From NCBI RefSeq assembly GCF_038967635.1, contig NZ_CP152413.1, positions 3,968,001 to 4,032,000 on the forward strand: 64,000 bases of DNA, read 5' to 3'. The notes under the pieces were generated by a model. It did not search any database, had not been told where the DNA came from, and worked only from the letters and a program-made list of their open reading frames with translations. How positions within the stretch are numbered: the first letter of the stretch is position 1; each line of letters begins with the position of its first letter. This document shows positions 1-7,521 of this stretch, piece after piece. Both the position numbers and the translations under genes were made by a program. Source of the stretch: Bradyrhizobium sp. B124. Its GTDB lineage: Bacteria; Pseudomonadota; Alphaproteobacteria; Rhizobiales; Xanthobacteraceae.

Positions 1-999
1 CACCGGCAAGCCGTGCCGCCGCTCTGGATGATGCGGCAGGCCGGCCGCTATCTGCCGGAATATCGCGAGCTGCGCGCCAAGGCCGGCGGCTTCCTCGATC
101 TCTGCTTCACGCCCGAATTCGCCACCGAGATCACGCTGCAGCCGATCCGCAGGTTCAACTTCGACGCCGCCATCATCTTCTCCGACATCCTGGTGATCCC
201 CTACGCGCTCGGCCGTTCGGTGCGCTTTGAGGCTGGCGAAGGGCCGCGGCTCGATCCGCTGGCAACGCCCGGCGAGATCGCGACGCTGGCCACCCGGGCC
301 AATTTCGACAAGCTCGAGCCGGTCTTTGAAGCGCTGCGCCGCGTCCGGCGCGAGCTTGCGCCCGAGATCACGCTGATCGGCTTCTGCGGTGCGCCATGGA
401 CGGTTGCGACCTACATGGTGGCCGGACAGAGCACGCCGGACCAGGCCCCCGCGCGGATGCTCGCCTATCGCCATCCGGACGCCTTCGCCGGGATTATCGA
501 CGTGCTGGTCGAGAACTCGATCCACTACCTTGTCGGGCAGCTCAAGGCCGGCGCCGACTGCCTGCAGATCTTCGACACCTGGGCCGGCGTGCTGCCGCCA
601 CGCGAGTTCGCCCGCTGGTCGATCGAGCCGACCCGGCGCATCGTTGCCGGGGTACGCAAGCAGATTCCCGGTGCCCGGATCATCGGCTTTCCGCGCGGCG
701 CGGCGGGCATGCTGCCGGCCTATGTCGAGCAAACCGGCGTCGATGCCGTCTCGATCGACTGGGCCGCCGAGCCGTCGATGATCCGCGAGCGCGTGCAAAG
801 CCGCGTCGCCGTGCAGGGCAATCTCGATCCGCTGGCCCTGATTGCCGGCGGCGCCGCGCTCGACCGCGCGGTCGACGATGTGCTGGAGAACTTCGGCAAG
901 GGGCGGCTGATCTTCAATCTCGGTCACGGCATCCTGCAGGAGACGCCGATCGCCCATGTCGAGCAGATGGTCGCACGGGTGCGCGCGTATAGGGGGTGA
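1..999 (+). CDS. hemE: Uroporphyrinogen decarboxylase, 5' end cut by window edge
   Basis: Converts uroporphyrinogen III to coproporphyrinogen III by four decarboxylations in cytoplasmic heme synthesis. The frame is already open at base 1, and the family's N-terminal block [18 protein letters not shown] is present, so only about a dozen residues lie outside the window. A GTG at 13 is in frame but is probably internal. Further family blocks are [13 protein letters not shown] in the middle and [12 protein letters not shown] near the C-terminus, and the gene ends normally at 999. No heme-synthesis neighbour is visible inside the window. Confidence 0.95.
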   Translation, partial: HRQAVPPLWMMRQAGRYLPEYRELRAKAGGFLDLCFTPEFATEITLQPIRRFNFDAAIIFSDILVIPYALGRSVRFEAGEGPRLDPLATPGEIATLATRANFDKLEPVFEALRRVRRELAPEITLIGFCGAPWTVATYMVAGQSTPDQAPARMLAYRHPDAFAGIIDVLVENSIHYLVGQLKAGADCLQIFDTWAGVLPPREFARWSIEPTRRIVAGVRKQIPGARIIGFPRGAAGMLPAYVEQTGVDAVSIDWAAEPSMIRERVQSRVAVQGNLDPLALIAGGAALDRAVDDVLENFGKGRLIFNLGHGILQETPIAHVEQMVARVRAYRG

Positions 1000-1023
1000 G
1001 GCCTCGCGGCACTGCCCTCTCAC

Positions 1024-1128
1024 CGTCACCCCGAGGTGGCCGCTTCTTCAGCGGCCCTCGAAGGGTCGACGGCCCGTCTGTGGCCGTGCATCCTTCGAGG
1101 CTCGCTTCGCTCGCACCTCAGGATGACG
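1024..1128. repeat. Intergenic palindromic repeat downstream of hemE
   Basis: Inverted arrangement: CGTCACCCCGAGGTG at the left end faces GCACCTCAGGATGACG at the right end, with inner CCTCGAAGG / CCTTCGAGG arms. It sits between two convergent genes and resembles the short dispersed palindromic elements common in Bradyrhizobium intergenic DNA. It could act as a bidirectional terminator, which is inference. Confidence 0.5.
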
Positions 1129-1138
1129 GCGCGAGATA

Positions 1139-2770
1139 TTACCTTGCATCCTCCAAAATCATGTCCGACGCCTTCTCCGCGATCATGATCGTCGGCGCGT
1201 TGGTATTGCCCGACATCAGGTCCGGCATGACGGACGCATCGACCACGCGCAGACCCTCGACACCGCGCACCTTGAGCCGCTGGTCGACGACCGCGAGCGC
1301 ATCGTTGCCCATCCGGCAGGTCGAGGTCGGATGATAGACCGTGCTGCCGGTGCGGCGGCAGAAATCGAGCAAATCGTCGTCGCTCACCACTTTGGCGCCG
1401 GGATCCACTTCCCCGACCGAGTATGATTTCAGCGCCGGCGCGGCCAGGATCTTGCGCAGGATGCGGATGCCGTCGATGAAGGCGCGGCGATCGGTCTCGG
1501 TCGCCAGATAGTTGATGCGGATTTCCGGCGGCGCGCCCGGGTCCGCGCTCCTGATCTTCAGCGAGCCACGGCTCTCCGGGCGGAGCTGGCAGACCGACGC
1601 CGTAAAGCCCGAGAACGCATGCAGCTTCTCGCCCATCTTGTCGGTCGAGAACGGCAGGAAGTGGATCTGGATGTCCGGTGACGCCAGCCGCGGACTGGTC
1701 TTGAAGAACGCCCCCGAGGTGCCGGCGGCGATGGTCAGCGGCCCCTTGCGCAACGCCGCGTAGCGCAGGCCCGCCATGACGCGGCGCACCGGATTGTTGA
1801 TGACGTCGTTCAGCGTGACGGTCTGGGCGCAGCGCGTGACGATGCGCACCTGCATGTGATCCTGCAGGTCGTTGCCGACGCCGGGCGCATCGAGCAGAAC
1901 CTCGATGCCATGCTGCCTCAGCAGATCGGCAGGGCCGACGCCGGACAGCTGCAGCAATTGCGGCGAGTTGTACGCGCCGCTCGACACCAGCACCTCCTTG
2001 CGCGCTTTGGCCGTGCGCAACTGTCCGTTCTGCTTGTACGCGACGCCGCTCGCGCGCTTGCCGTCGAACAGGATGCGCTGCGCCAGCGCCGACGTCTCGA
2101 CATGCAGATTGCCGCGCGTCAGCGCCGGCCGCAGATAGGACCGCGCCGTCGAGGCGCGCCGGCCGCGCCGCGTCGTGGTCTGGAAGAAGCCCGCGCCCTC
2201 CTGGGTCGCGCCGTTGAAATCGGGATTGGTCGGGATGCCGACCTCGGCCGCGGCATGCACGAAAGCTTCCGACAGCGGATCGGCATGCCGCCAGTCCGAC
2301 ACCGGCAGCGGACCGCCAGCGCCGTGATATTTGTCGCCGCCGCGCTGCTGATCCTCCGCCTTCCTGAAATAGGGCAACACGTCGTCATAACCCCAGCCGG
2401 CATTGCCGCGCTGCCGCCAGCGGTCGTAGTCCTCGTGCTGCCCGCGGACATAGAGCAGGCCGTTGATCGAGCTGGAGCCGCCGAGCACCTTGCCGCGCGG
2501 CTGGAACACCTGCCGCCCGTTCAGGCCGGGCTCAGGCTCGGTCTGGTACATCCAGTTGACGGATTTTTCCTTGAACAGCTTGCCGTAGCCGAGCGGGACA
2601 TGGATCCAGATGTTGGTGTCCTTCGGCCCGGCCTCGAGCAGCAGCACCGAGTGCCTGCCGTCGGCGCTCAGGCGGTTGGCGAGCACGCAGCCGGCCGACC
2701 CAGCGCCGACGATGACGTAATCAAATTCGGCGACGTCGTTCGGCGACGCGCCACCCTTGTTGTTGTTCAT
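1139..2770 (-). CDS. GMC-family FAD oxidoreductase (choline dehydrogenase-like)
   Basis: 543 residues. The N-terminal FAD-binding motif VIVGAGSAGCVLANRLS lies at about 18-34. GMC signatures follow: GRQVFQPRGKVLGGSSSING, and SSGAYNSPQLLQLSGVGP. The C-terminal catalytic region has YHPTSTCRMG (catalytic His) and SGNTNAPTIMIAEKASD (catalytic Asn). The family oxidises primary or secondary alcohols to carbonyls; the substrate is unknown. I chose the ATG at 2770 because GGGGGAAA precedes it; a longer frame adds low-quality sequence. It lies downstream of the GntR gene on the same strand, so it may be the distal gene of the diiron-oxygenase operon, although the 177-base gap leaves room for its own promoter. 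Confidence 0.88.
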   Translation of the reverse strand: MNNNKGGASPNDVAEFDYVIVGAGSAGCVLANRLSADGRHSVLLLEAGPKDTNIWIHVPLGYGKLFKEKSVNWMYQTEPEPGLNGRQVFQPRGKVLGGSSSINGLLYVRGQHEDYDRWRQRGNAGWGYDDVLPYFRKAEDQQRGGDKYHGAGGPLPVSDWRHADPLSEAFVHAAAEVGIPTNPDFNGATQEGAGFFQTTTRRGRRASTARSYLRPALTRGNLHVETSALAQRILFDGKRASGVAYKQNGQLRTAKARKEVLVSSGAYNSPQLLQLSGVGPADLLRQHGIEVLLDAPGVGNDLQDHMQVRIVTRCAQTVTLNDVINNPVRRVMAGLRYAALRKGPLTIAAGTSGAFFKTSPRLASPDIQIHFLPFSTDKMGEKLHAFSGFTASVCQLRPESRGSLKIRSADPGAPPEIRINYLATETDRRAFIDGIRILRKILAAPALKSYSVGEVDPGAKVVSDDDLLDFCRRTGSTVYHPTSTCRMGNDALAVVDQRLKVRGVEGLRVVDASVMPDLMSGNTNAPTIMIAEKASDMILEDAR

Positions 2771-2947
2771 GGGTTTCCCCCGGCCATGCGGCGCGGCCGG
2801 CAGGGTTGCGCCCCTGCCCAGCATTGGGAAGAGACGTAGCGAGCGTGGCAGATACGGTCAAGAAAGTTAGCTGACGATCCGGAGCGGTACCACCGGACCT
2901 TTGACCGCGGGATCGGCGGCCACAAACCATCAACGCGACGGGTGCGT

Positions 2948-3757
2948 TCAGCTCTCTGCTTTTCGCCGCCGCGTACCGGCGCGCTGCTGGTTCCGGCGCG
3001 CCGGCTTGGTCACCGCCTGATCCACGCGGGAGCCGGACGGCAGGCCATATTTCGCCGACGCCGCCTCCAGCGAGGCCTCCTCATCGGGCACATGGAGGCT
3101 GGAGAGAAAATCCGCGCCTGCCCGCATCACGTGCTCGGCGGCAAGCGTGGCGGCGGCGCGCTCGTCGCCGGCGATGATGGCGCGCAGGATCGCGGCGTGC
3201 TCATCCCAGGTCCGCGCCTGGCGCACCGGATCGGTCGGTGAGAACAGCATCGCCGTGCGTTCGCGCAGCCGCTTGAGCAGATCGGCGAGCACGCGGTTGC
3301 GACCGGCCTCCGCCAGTTCATGGTGGAATTGCTGGTTGAGATCCGACAACAGGTCGTAGCGCCGCCCCGCGACCGCCTCGTTGCCCTGCTTCAACACCGC
3401 CGCGATCCGCTTGATGATGCTCTCTTCGCGGCGACGCGCAGCCAAGCGCGCATTTTGTCCCTCGAGCAGCGCGCGCACTTCGACCGTCTCGCGGGCTTCC
3501 TCATCGCTCATCGTGATGACGGAGGCGCCGCGCCGCGCGGTCACCTCGACGAGCCCCTCCGACTCCAGCACGCGGATCGCCTCGCGCACGGGATTGCGGG
3601 AAACCCCGAGCTCGTCGGCGAGGCGGCCCTCGACCAGCCGCTCGCCCGGCTTCAGCCGCCGGCTCAGGATCGCCTGCCGCAGCTCCTCGATGACCTTGCC
3701 GTGGAGGGAGAGGTAGTCGTCGCCGAGACGTTTGGAGCTTCCGAGCTTGCCTGCCAT
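2948..3757 (-). CDS. GntR-family regulator, FadR/FCD type
   Basis: 269 residues. The N-terminal winged helix has LADELGVSRNPVREAIRVLESEGLV-like sequence at about 46-70, and an all-helical FCD effector domain follows (Glu/Arg/His-rich, with FHHELAEAGRN and the DEHAAILRAI region). The family usually senses organic acids and represses adjacent catabolic genes. It lies downstream of the ferredoxin genes on the same strand. The best target is the divergent promoter at 5661-5969, where two GTATAC-containing sites occur. The C-terminal tail is basic and low-complexity. Confidence 0.85.
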   Translation of the reverse strand: MAGKLGSSKRLGDDYLSLHGKVIEELRQAILSRRLKPGERLVEGRLADELGVSRNPVREAIRVLESEGLVEVTARRGASVITMSDEEARETVEVRALLEGQNARLAARRREESIIKRIAAVLKQGNEAVAGRRYDLLSDLNQQFHHELAEAGRNRVLADLLKRLRERTAMLFSPTDPVRQARTWDEHAAILRAIIAGDERAAATLAAEHVMRAGADFLSSLHVPDEEASLEAASAKYGLPSGSRVDQAVTKPARRNQQRAGTRRRKAES

Positions 3758-3884
3758 GAACCGACCTGTCCGGCCGCGCCTCGCTCAATGCATGGACACC
3801 GGAGGTCCAGCGAGCTGCCAGAGTCCTGGCCGAATGACCGCTGTTGCGTATTTAGACCGCCGGCTGCATGCCATCAAGCCGCGC

Positions 3885-4214
3885 TCATTCGCCGTCAACA
3901 GCTACAGGTCGAGCCGCCGGCACCGCGGCCTTCGGCACCCACGACACGCTCACGCTGCCGGTGAGAAAGGTCTGGCACGCCATCCGATAGCCGGCGGCGA
4001 ACTGCGCGTCGGTGAGGTGCTTTCGTTCCTTCGGCTTGATCGCATCGGTGTTCTCGATGCCTTTCTCGATCAGGCATTTGCAGGTTCCACAGAGGCCGCC
4101 GCCGCACTTGAACGGAATGCCGCCCTGCTCGCGCAGCGAGACGCGCAGCAGATTGCTGTTCTCCGCCGCGGTGACGGTTTTCCCGCCGTTGGTCAGAAAC
4201 GTGACTTCGATCAT
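3885..4214 (-). CDS. 2Fe-2S ferredoxin, plant/vertebrate type (first of two)
   Basis: 109 residues. The cluster ligands appear as C37, C42 and C45 in CGGGLCGTCKC and C80 in RMACQTF, the usual Cx4Cx2C...C pattern of a soluble electron carrier. It ends in an Ala/Pro-rich tail. It is 12 bases downstream of the 98-residue gene and belongs to the compact minus-strand group that starts with the diiron enzyme at 5660. The likely job is to deliver electrons to that enzyme; this is inference from position. No ferredoxin reductase is adjacent. Confidence 0.85.
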   Translation of the reverse strand: MIEVTFLTNGGKTVTAAENSNLLRVSLREQGGIPFKCGGGLCGTCKCLIEKGIENTDAIKPKERKHLTDAQFAAGYRMACQTFLTGSVSVSWVPKAAVPAARPVAVDGE

Positions 4215-4226
4215 CCCGCCATCCGC

Positions 4227-4523
4227 TCAGCGCTTGCGCAGCTTGGTGTCCATGTGACCGAATGTGATGAGGTGCTCGAGTTCGTTCAGCGCCCGCTCGG
4301 GCGTCTCGAACTTTTCGAGGAATTTCGAGGGCACCTCGTTCACGATCGGCGGCGACCAGGCTTCGTCGATCACCTTGACCTTGGTCTCCTCGACCAGCTC
4401 TGCAATCACGAACGTCGCTTTCCTGATGCCGTAGAACAGGTAGTCATAGGCCGCGAGCGGCCGCAGGCCGTCAGTGATCTCGGTGCGAAACTGCCCCGGC
4501 TTGCTCGTCAGTATCACATACAT
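4227..4523 (-). CDS. Unknown 98-residue protein between two ferredoxin genes
   Basis: I do not recognise this family. It begins MYVILTSKPGQFRTEI and contains AYDYLFYGIRKATFVIAEL and a conserved-looking PSKFLEKFETPERALNELE segment, ending in basic residues. There is no signal peptide, transmembrane helix or Cys pair. The start is 3 bases from the end of the upstream ferredoxin gene and the end is 12 bases from the next, so it is almost certainly co-translated with both. A small accessory or coupling component of the diiron oxygenase system is plausible but unproven. Confidence 0.7.
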   Translation of the reverse strand: MYVILTSKPGQFRTEITDGLRPLAAYDYLFYGIRKATFVIAELVEETKVKVIDEAWSPPIVNEVPSKFLEKFETPERALNELEHLITFGHMDTKLRKR

Positions 4524-4526
4524 CGG

Positions 4527-4871
4527 TCACGTCCTCCCAACCGCGGCGCCGGCCGGCGCGACGACGTCGACCAGCGGGGCTGCCTCCTGCGACAGTTCAA
4601 CGTCATGCGTGAGCCAGAGCTGGCAGGCGAGGCGATATCCCTGCTCGATCCTGGCACCGAGGCGCTTCTTTTCCTTCCAGTTCGGCTCCGGCAAGTGCTC
4701 GCCGCCCTTGATGATCAGCGACGCGCACTTCCCGCACTTCCCCATCCCGCAGCCGTAAAGGAAGTTGGGATAGGGAAACTGGCGGATGCCGGCGCGGACC
4801 ACCAGATTGGTGTTTTCCTTGACCTCGCCGACAAAGGTCTCGCCGTTGCGGTGAAAGATGACGTTGGGCAT
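4527..4871 (-). CDS. 2Fe-2S ferredoxin (second of two)
   Basis: 114 residues. Cluster ligands are C41, C46 and C49 in CGMGKCGKC and C83 in RLACQLW. The residues before the cluster loop (about 31-40, QFPYPNFLYG) differ from the companion ferredoxin at 3885-4214, so the two are not recent duplicates and may have distinct partners or potentials. It begins 21 bases after the diiron enzyme gene ends, consistent with one transcript and a direct role as its reductant. Confidence 0.85.
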   Translation of the reverse strand: MPNVIFHRNGETFVGEVKENTNLVVRAGIRQFPYPNFLYGCGMGKCGKCASLIIKGGEHLPEPNWKEKKRLGARIEQGYRLACQLWLTHDVELSQEAAPLVDVVAPAGAAVGRT

Positions 4872-4892
4872 CGCGCCGCTGCTCCCTGCGGC

Positions 4893-5660
4893 TCAGGCCT
4901 GCAACAGCACGCGTTCTTCAGCGGAGACGCCGCTGGCAAGATCAAGCTCCGCCAGCGGAATGTCGCTTGCGACATAGTCGTGGTACAGCGCGGTCGTGTA
5001 GAGCAGCCGCATCTGTGCGCCGATCTCGCAGATCTTGAGACAGCGCTGCTGCAGCTCGACCGTATTGGCGTGCTCGAGCACGATCTGGTAGCCGCGCTCG
5101 CCGTGAATCTCATCCGATACGATGTGAAGGTCGAAGAATTCGACTTCCTCGTCGGTGAATTTGTACTTCTCGCGCAGGGTCGGCGTCTGCTTTCGGTAAA
5201 TTGAAGGTACCTGCGACTCCAGGCCAACCACGAGACCGGCCACCGCGACGATCGGGTCCTCACGCATCGCGACCGCATAGCACCAGCTCTGCAGCCCGCG
5301 CGTCGTCGGCGTCATGTTGTCAGGGTTCTTGATACGCGCCGCGGTCGTGCCGCAGGCCTCCGCGAAGCGGATCAGCAGATCGGTGTGACGGTCGCCCCCG
5401 ATCTCCTCCTCATACATATTGGCGAGCAGGAAGTCCTTGGCTTCCTGGTACTGCTCCGGCATCCGCGCATAGATGTAGCCGAGGTAATCGGCGAACGGAC
5501 CGACATAGTGGTAGTGGTTCTCGGCCCAGCGCGCGAGATGCGCGCGGCTGAGCTTGCCGCTCGCCCAGGCGACGCTGAACGGAGCCTTGTTGGCGCTCTT
5601 TCCCTTGATGGCATTTTCGAGGGCCGCTCGAAATTCCACGTGATCCATCAGCTTTTGCAT
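4893..5660 (-). CDS. Heme-oxygenase-like diiron enzyme (HDO; PqqC/TenA/CADD fold)
   Basis: 255 residues from the ATG at 5660, which is preceded by AGGAG. All six metal ligands expected of HDO-type diiron oxygenases can be placed: E85 and H92 (EEIGGDRH), E148 (VVGLESQ), H179, D183 and H186 (DLHIVSDEIH). The spacing E-x6-H ... E ... H-x3-D-x2-H matches the CADD/UndA pattern. Known members oxidise fatty acids, amino acids or small amines with O2 and external electrons. The substrate here is unknown. It heads an operon with two ferredoxins and is divergent from a permease/aldehyde dehydrogenase operon, which suggests it opens a catabolic route whose product is an aldehyde; that last step is inference. 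Confidence 0.82.
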   Translation of the reverse strand: MQKLMDHVEFRAALENAIKGKSANKAPFSVAWASGKLSRAHLARWAENHYHYVGPFADYLGYIYARMPEQYQEAKDFLLANMYEEEIGGDRHTDLLIRFAEACGTTAARIKNPDNMTPTTRGLQSWCYAVAMREDPIVAVAGLVVGLESQVPSIYRKQTPTLREKYKFTDEEVEFFDLHIVSDEIHGERGYQIVLEHANTVELQQRCLKICEIGAQMRLLYTTALYHDYVASDIPLAELDLASGVSAEERVLLQA

Positions 5661-5700
5661 CGTGGCGCTCCTGTGCCGTGAAGAAATGGCCGCCCGACAA

Positions 5701-5715
5701 CGGACCATCGGTCCG
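5701..5715. promoter_or_regulatory. Palindrome CGGACC-ATC-GGTCCG in divergent promoter region
   Basis: A perfect 6-base inverted repeat with a 3-base centre, between the start of the diiron enzyme gene and the GTATAC operator candidate. It falls in the expected 5' untranslated leader of the minus-strand operon, so it may be a second operator or a leader hairpin. The sequence alone does not decide. Confidence 0.35.
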
Positions 5716-5734
5716 ATTTTGGTTGGCGATTTCG

Positions 5735-5765
5735 GTATACTGTATACTATCTTTGCGCCTGTCAA
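5735..5765 (-). promoter_or_regulatory. Promoter and GntR-type operator of the diiron-oxygenase operon
   Basis: On the minus strand TTGACA (5765-5760) is followed after 17 bases by CAGTAT. The -10 region overlaps the inverted repeat GTATACTGTATAC at 5735-5747. A near copy, GAATACAGTATAC, sits at 5924-5936 in the opposite orientation in front of the divergent permease gene. Overlap of operator and -10 fits repression, most likely by the FCD-type GntR encoded at 2948-3757. Confidence 0.6.
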
Positions 5766-5923
5766 CACCGAAGGCCGGGTTCCACGCCCTCCATTCCACC
5801 CGACACCAACCGCCTCGAATCGCCGCTATTTTGTGCTTCATATGCACAAAAATGCGGTCGGAGCTGCTCCCATCCTTCCGCGACGCACGGATTGCCAGCT
5901 CGCAATTTGCGCTTGCCATTGCG

Positions 5924-5936
5924 GAATACAGTATAC
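5924..5936 (+). promoter_or_regulatory. Second GTATAC operator copy, before the permease gene
   Basis: GAATACAGTATAC shares 12 of 13 bases with the reverse complement of the site at 5735-5747. TATACA inside it (5932-5937) would serve as a -10 box for the permease/aldehyde dehydrogenase operon starting at 5970. Two equivalent sites at both ends of a 310-base divergent region suggest co-regulation of the two operons by one repressor. Confidence 0.55.
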
Positions 5937-5969
5937 ATTATTCGCGGCATTAGAGGGGAAGCAACAACC

Positions 5970-7511
5970 ATGCAGCACGCTCCGATCGTTGCCGCGCACT
6001 GGGTCTATTTGCTCGGCGTCGCCGTCATCGTTCTCACCATGATCTGGCGCGCGAACGTCGTGGTGCCGTCGGTGATCGCGACACTCCTGGTCGCGCTTGC
6101 CTGGACGCACAGCCCGGTCGCGGCACTCGCCAGCGTCTTCAACGCGAGCTTCACCGCCGCCAAGGAGCTCTTCAACATCTTCCTGGTGATCGCGCTGATG
6201 ACGGCGCTGCTGAACGCGCTCAAGGTGCTGCGCTCGGACATTCGCATGGTCGAACCGTTCCGCGCCATTATGAAGAGCGGACACACCGCCTACTTCGTGC
6301 TTGCCGCCATCACCTATGTGATCTCGCTGTTCTTCTGGCCGACGCCGGCAGTGCCGCTGGTTTCCGCGGTGCTGCTGCCCGCGGCGATTGCGGCCGGCCT
6401 GTCGCCGCTCGGCGGTGCCATTGCGATCGCGATCGCCGGGCAAGGCATGGCGCTGTCGTCGGACTACGTGATCGGCGTCGCGCCCGGGATCAGCGCCAAG
6501 GCGGCCGGCGCCGCGGTCAGCGCCGCCACCGTCGCGGACCGCGCGCTGGTGCTGTCGCTCATCACGGGCGGCATCGCGTTGACGCTCGCCTATCTTTCGA
6601 TCCGCAAGTCGATCACCAAGGCCGATGAGCGGCTGCTGGAGCGCTGGCAGGCGCGGTCCAGCAACGGCGAATTGGCACGGCTGGAGCAGGAAGGCAGCTT
6701 CGACAAGGCGGAGATCGCACGCGGCACCGCCGACGGCCAGCGGCCGCTCGCGACCCAGGCGCAGATCGACAAGGAACTCGCCGGGGTGCCGACCCGCCGC
6801 GAAGGCTGGTCGAAATTCTTTGCGGTTGCGACCCCGCTCGCCTTTCTCTGCGTCATCGCGGTGATGGTGCTGGCCAAGCTTGGCATCGGCCACGACCTCA
6901 AGGGCGGCGACGCTGCCGCACTGGTCGGCGGCGTCGCCGCGATCCTGATGATCTGCGCATCCTTCATCACCGACGACCTGCGCAAATTCCTCGACACCAG
7001 CGCCGACCACGTCACCGAAGGCTTCGTCTTCGCATTCAAGGCGATGGGCTCCGTGCTGCCGATCGCGGGCTTCTTCTTTCTCGGCGCCGAGCCGAGCCTG
7101 TCCGCGCCGATCCTCGGGGTGCCCGCCGCCCAGGCGCCGAGCCTGCTGTTCGAACTGATCCAGACCGCGCAAGCCTGGATACCGGGCAACGAGTTTTTCG
7201 TCGCGTTCGGCATCCTGATATCAGGCATGATCACCGGCATCGACGGCTCGGGCTTTGCCGGCTTGCCGCTGACCGGCTCACTGTCGGGTGCGCTGGCACC
7301 GTCGGTCGGGATGGAGCCCGCAACGCTCGCCGCGATCGGCCAGATGGGTGCGGTGTGGACCGGCGGCGGCACCCTGGTGGCCTGGTCGTCGCTGATCGCA
7401 GTGGCCGGCTTCGCGCGCGTCCCCGTCTTCCAGATCGTGCGAACCGCGATGGTCCCCGTATTGACCGGGCTCGCGGTGTCGACCGCCTGCGCAGTCCTGA
7501 TCTGGCATTGA
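5970..7511 (+). CDS. Polytopic inner-membrane permease, ion-transporter-superfamily-like
   Basis: 513 residues with roughly a dozen hydrophobic segments and a charged cytoplasmic loop at about 205-275. Glycine-rich re-entrant-like stretches such as GITGIDGSGFAGLPLTG and IGQMGAVWTGGGTL recall the CitM/GntP/DctM ion-transporter superfamily, but I cannot name the family. The ATG at 5970 is chosen for the AGAGGGGA about ten bases upstream. It is followed after 10 bases by the aldehyde dehydrogenase gene, so it probably imports the substrate of the pathway encoded by the two divergent operons. A cation-coupled carboxylate symporter is the best guess. Confidence 0.7.
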   Translation: MQHAPIVAAHWVYLLGVAVIVLTMIWRANVVVPSVIATLLVALAWTHSPVAALASVFNASFTAAKELFNIFLVIALMTALLNALKVLRSDIRMVEPFRAIMKSGHTAYFVLAAITYVISLFFWPTPAVPLVSAVLLPAAIAAGLSPLGGAIAIAIAGQGMALSSDYVIGVAPGISAKAAGAAVSAATVADRALVLSLITGGIALTLAYLSIRKSITKADERLLERWQARSSNGELARLEQEGSFDKAEIARGTADGQRPLATQAQIDKELAGVPTRREGWSKFFAVATPLAFLCVIAVMVLAKLGIGHDLKGGDAAALVGGVAAILMICASFITDDLRKFLDTSADHVTEGFVFAFKAMGSVLPIAGFFFLGAEPSLSAPILGVPAAQAPSLLFELIQTAQAWIPGNEFFVAFGILISGMITGIDGSGFAGLPLTGSLSGALAPSVGMEPATLAAIGQMGAVWTGGGTLVAWSSLIAVAGFARVPVFQIVRTAMVPVLTGLAVSTACAVLIWH

Positions 7512-7521
7512 GGAGAATCCT

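Noticed and set aside
3732..5204. Long plus-strand open frame of about 490 codons opposite the ferredoxin and diiron enzyme genes
   Set aside because: It has no recognisable protein family and a His/Arg/Leu-rich composition typical of antisense frames in GC-rich DNA; the minus-strand genes have clear motifs and ribosome-binding sites.
5838..7172. Minus-strand open frame of 444 codons opposite the permease gene
   Set aside because: Its composition is extremely rich in Arg, Gly and Asp with no family resemblance, while the plus strand encodes well-formed membrane helices.
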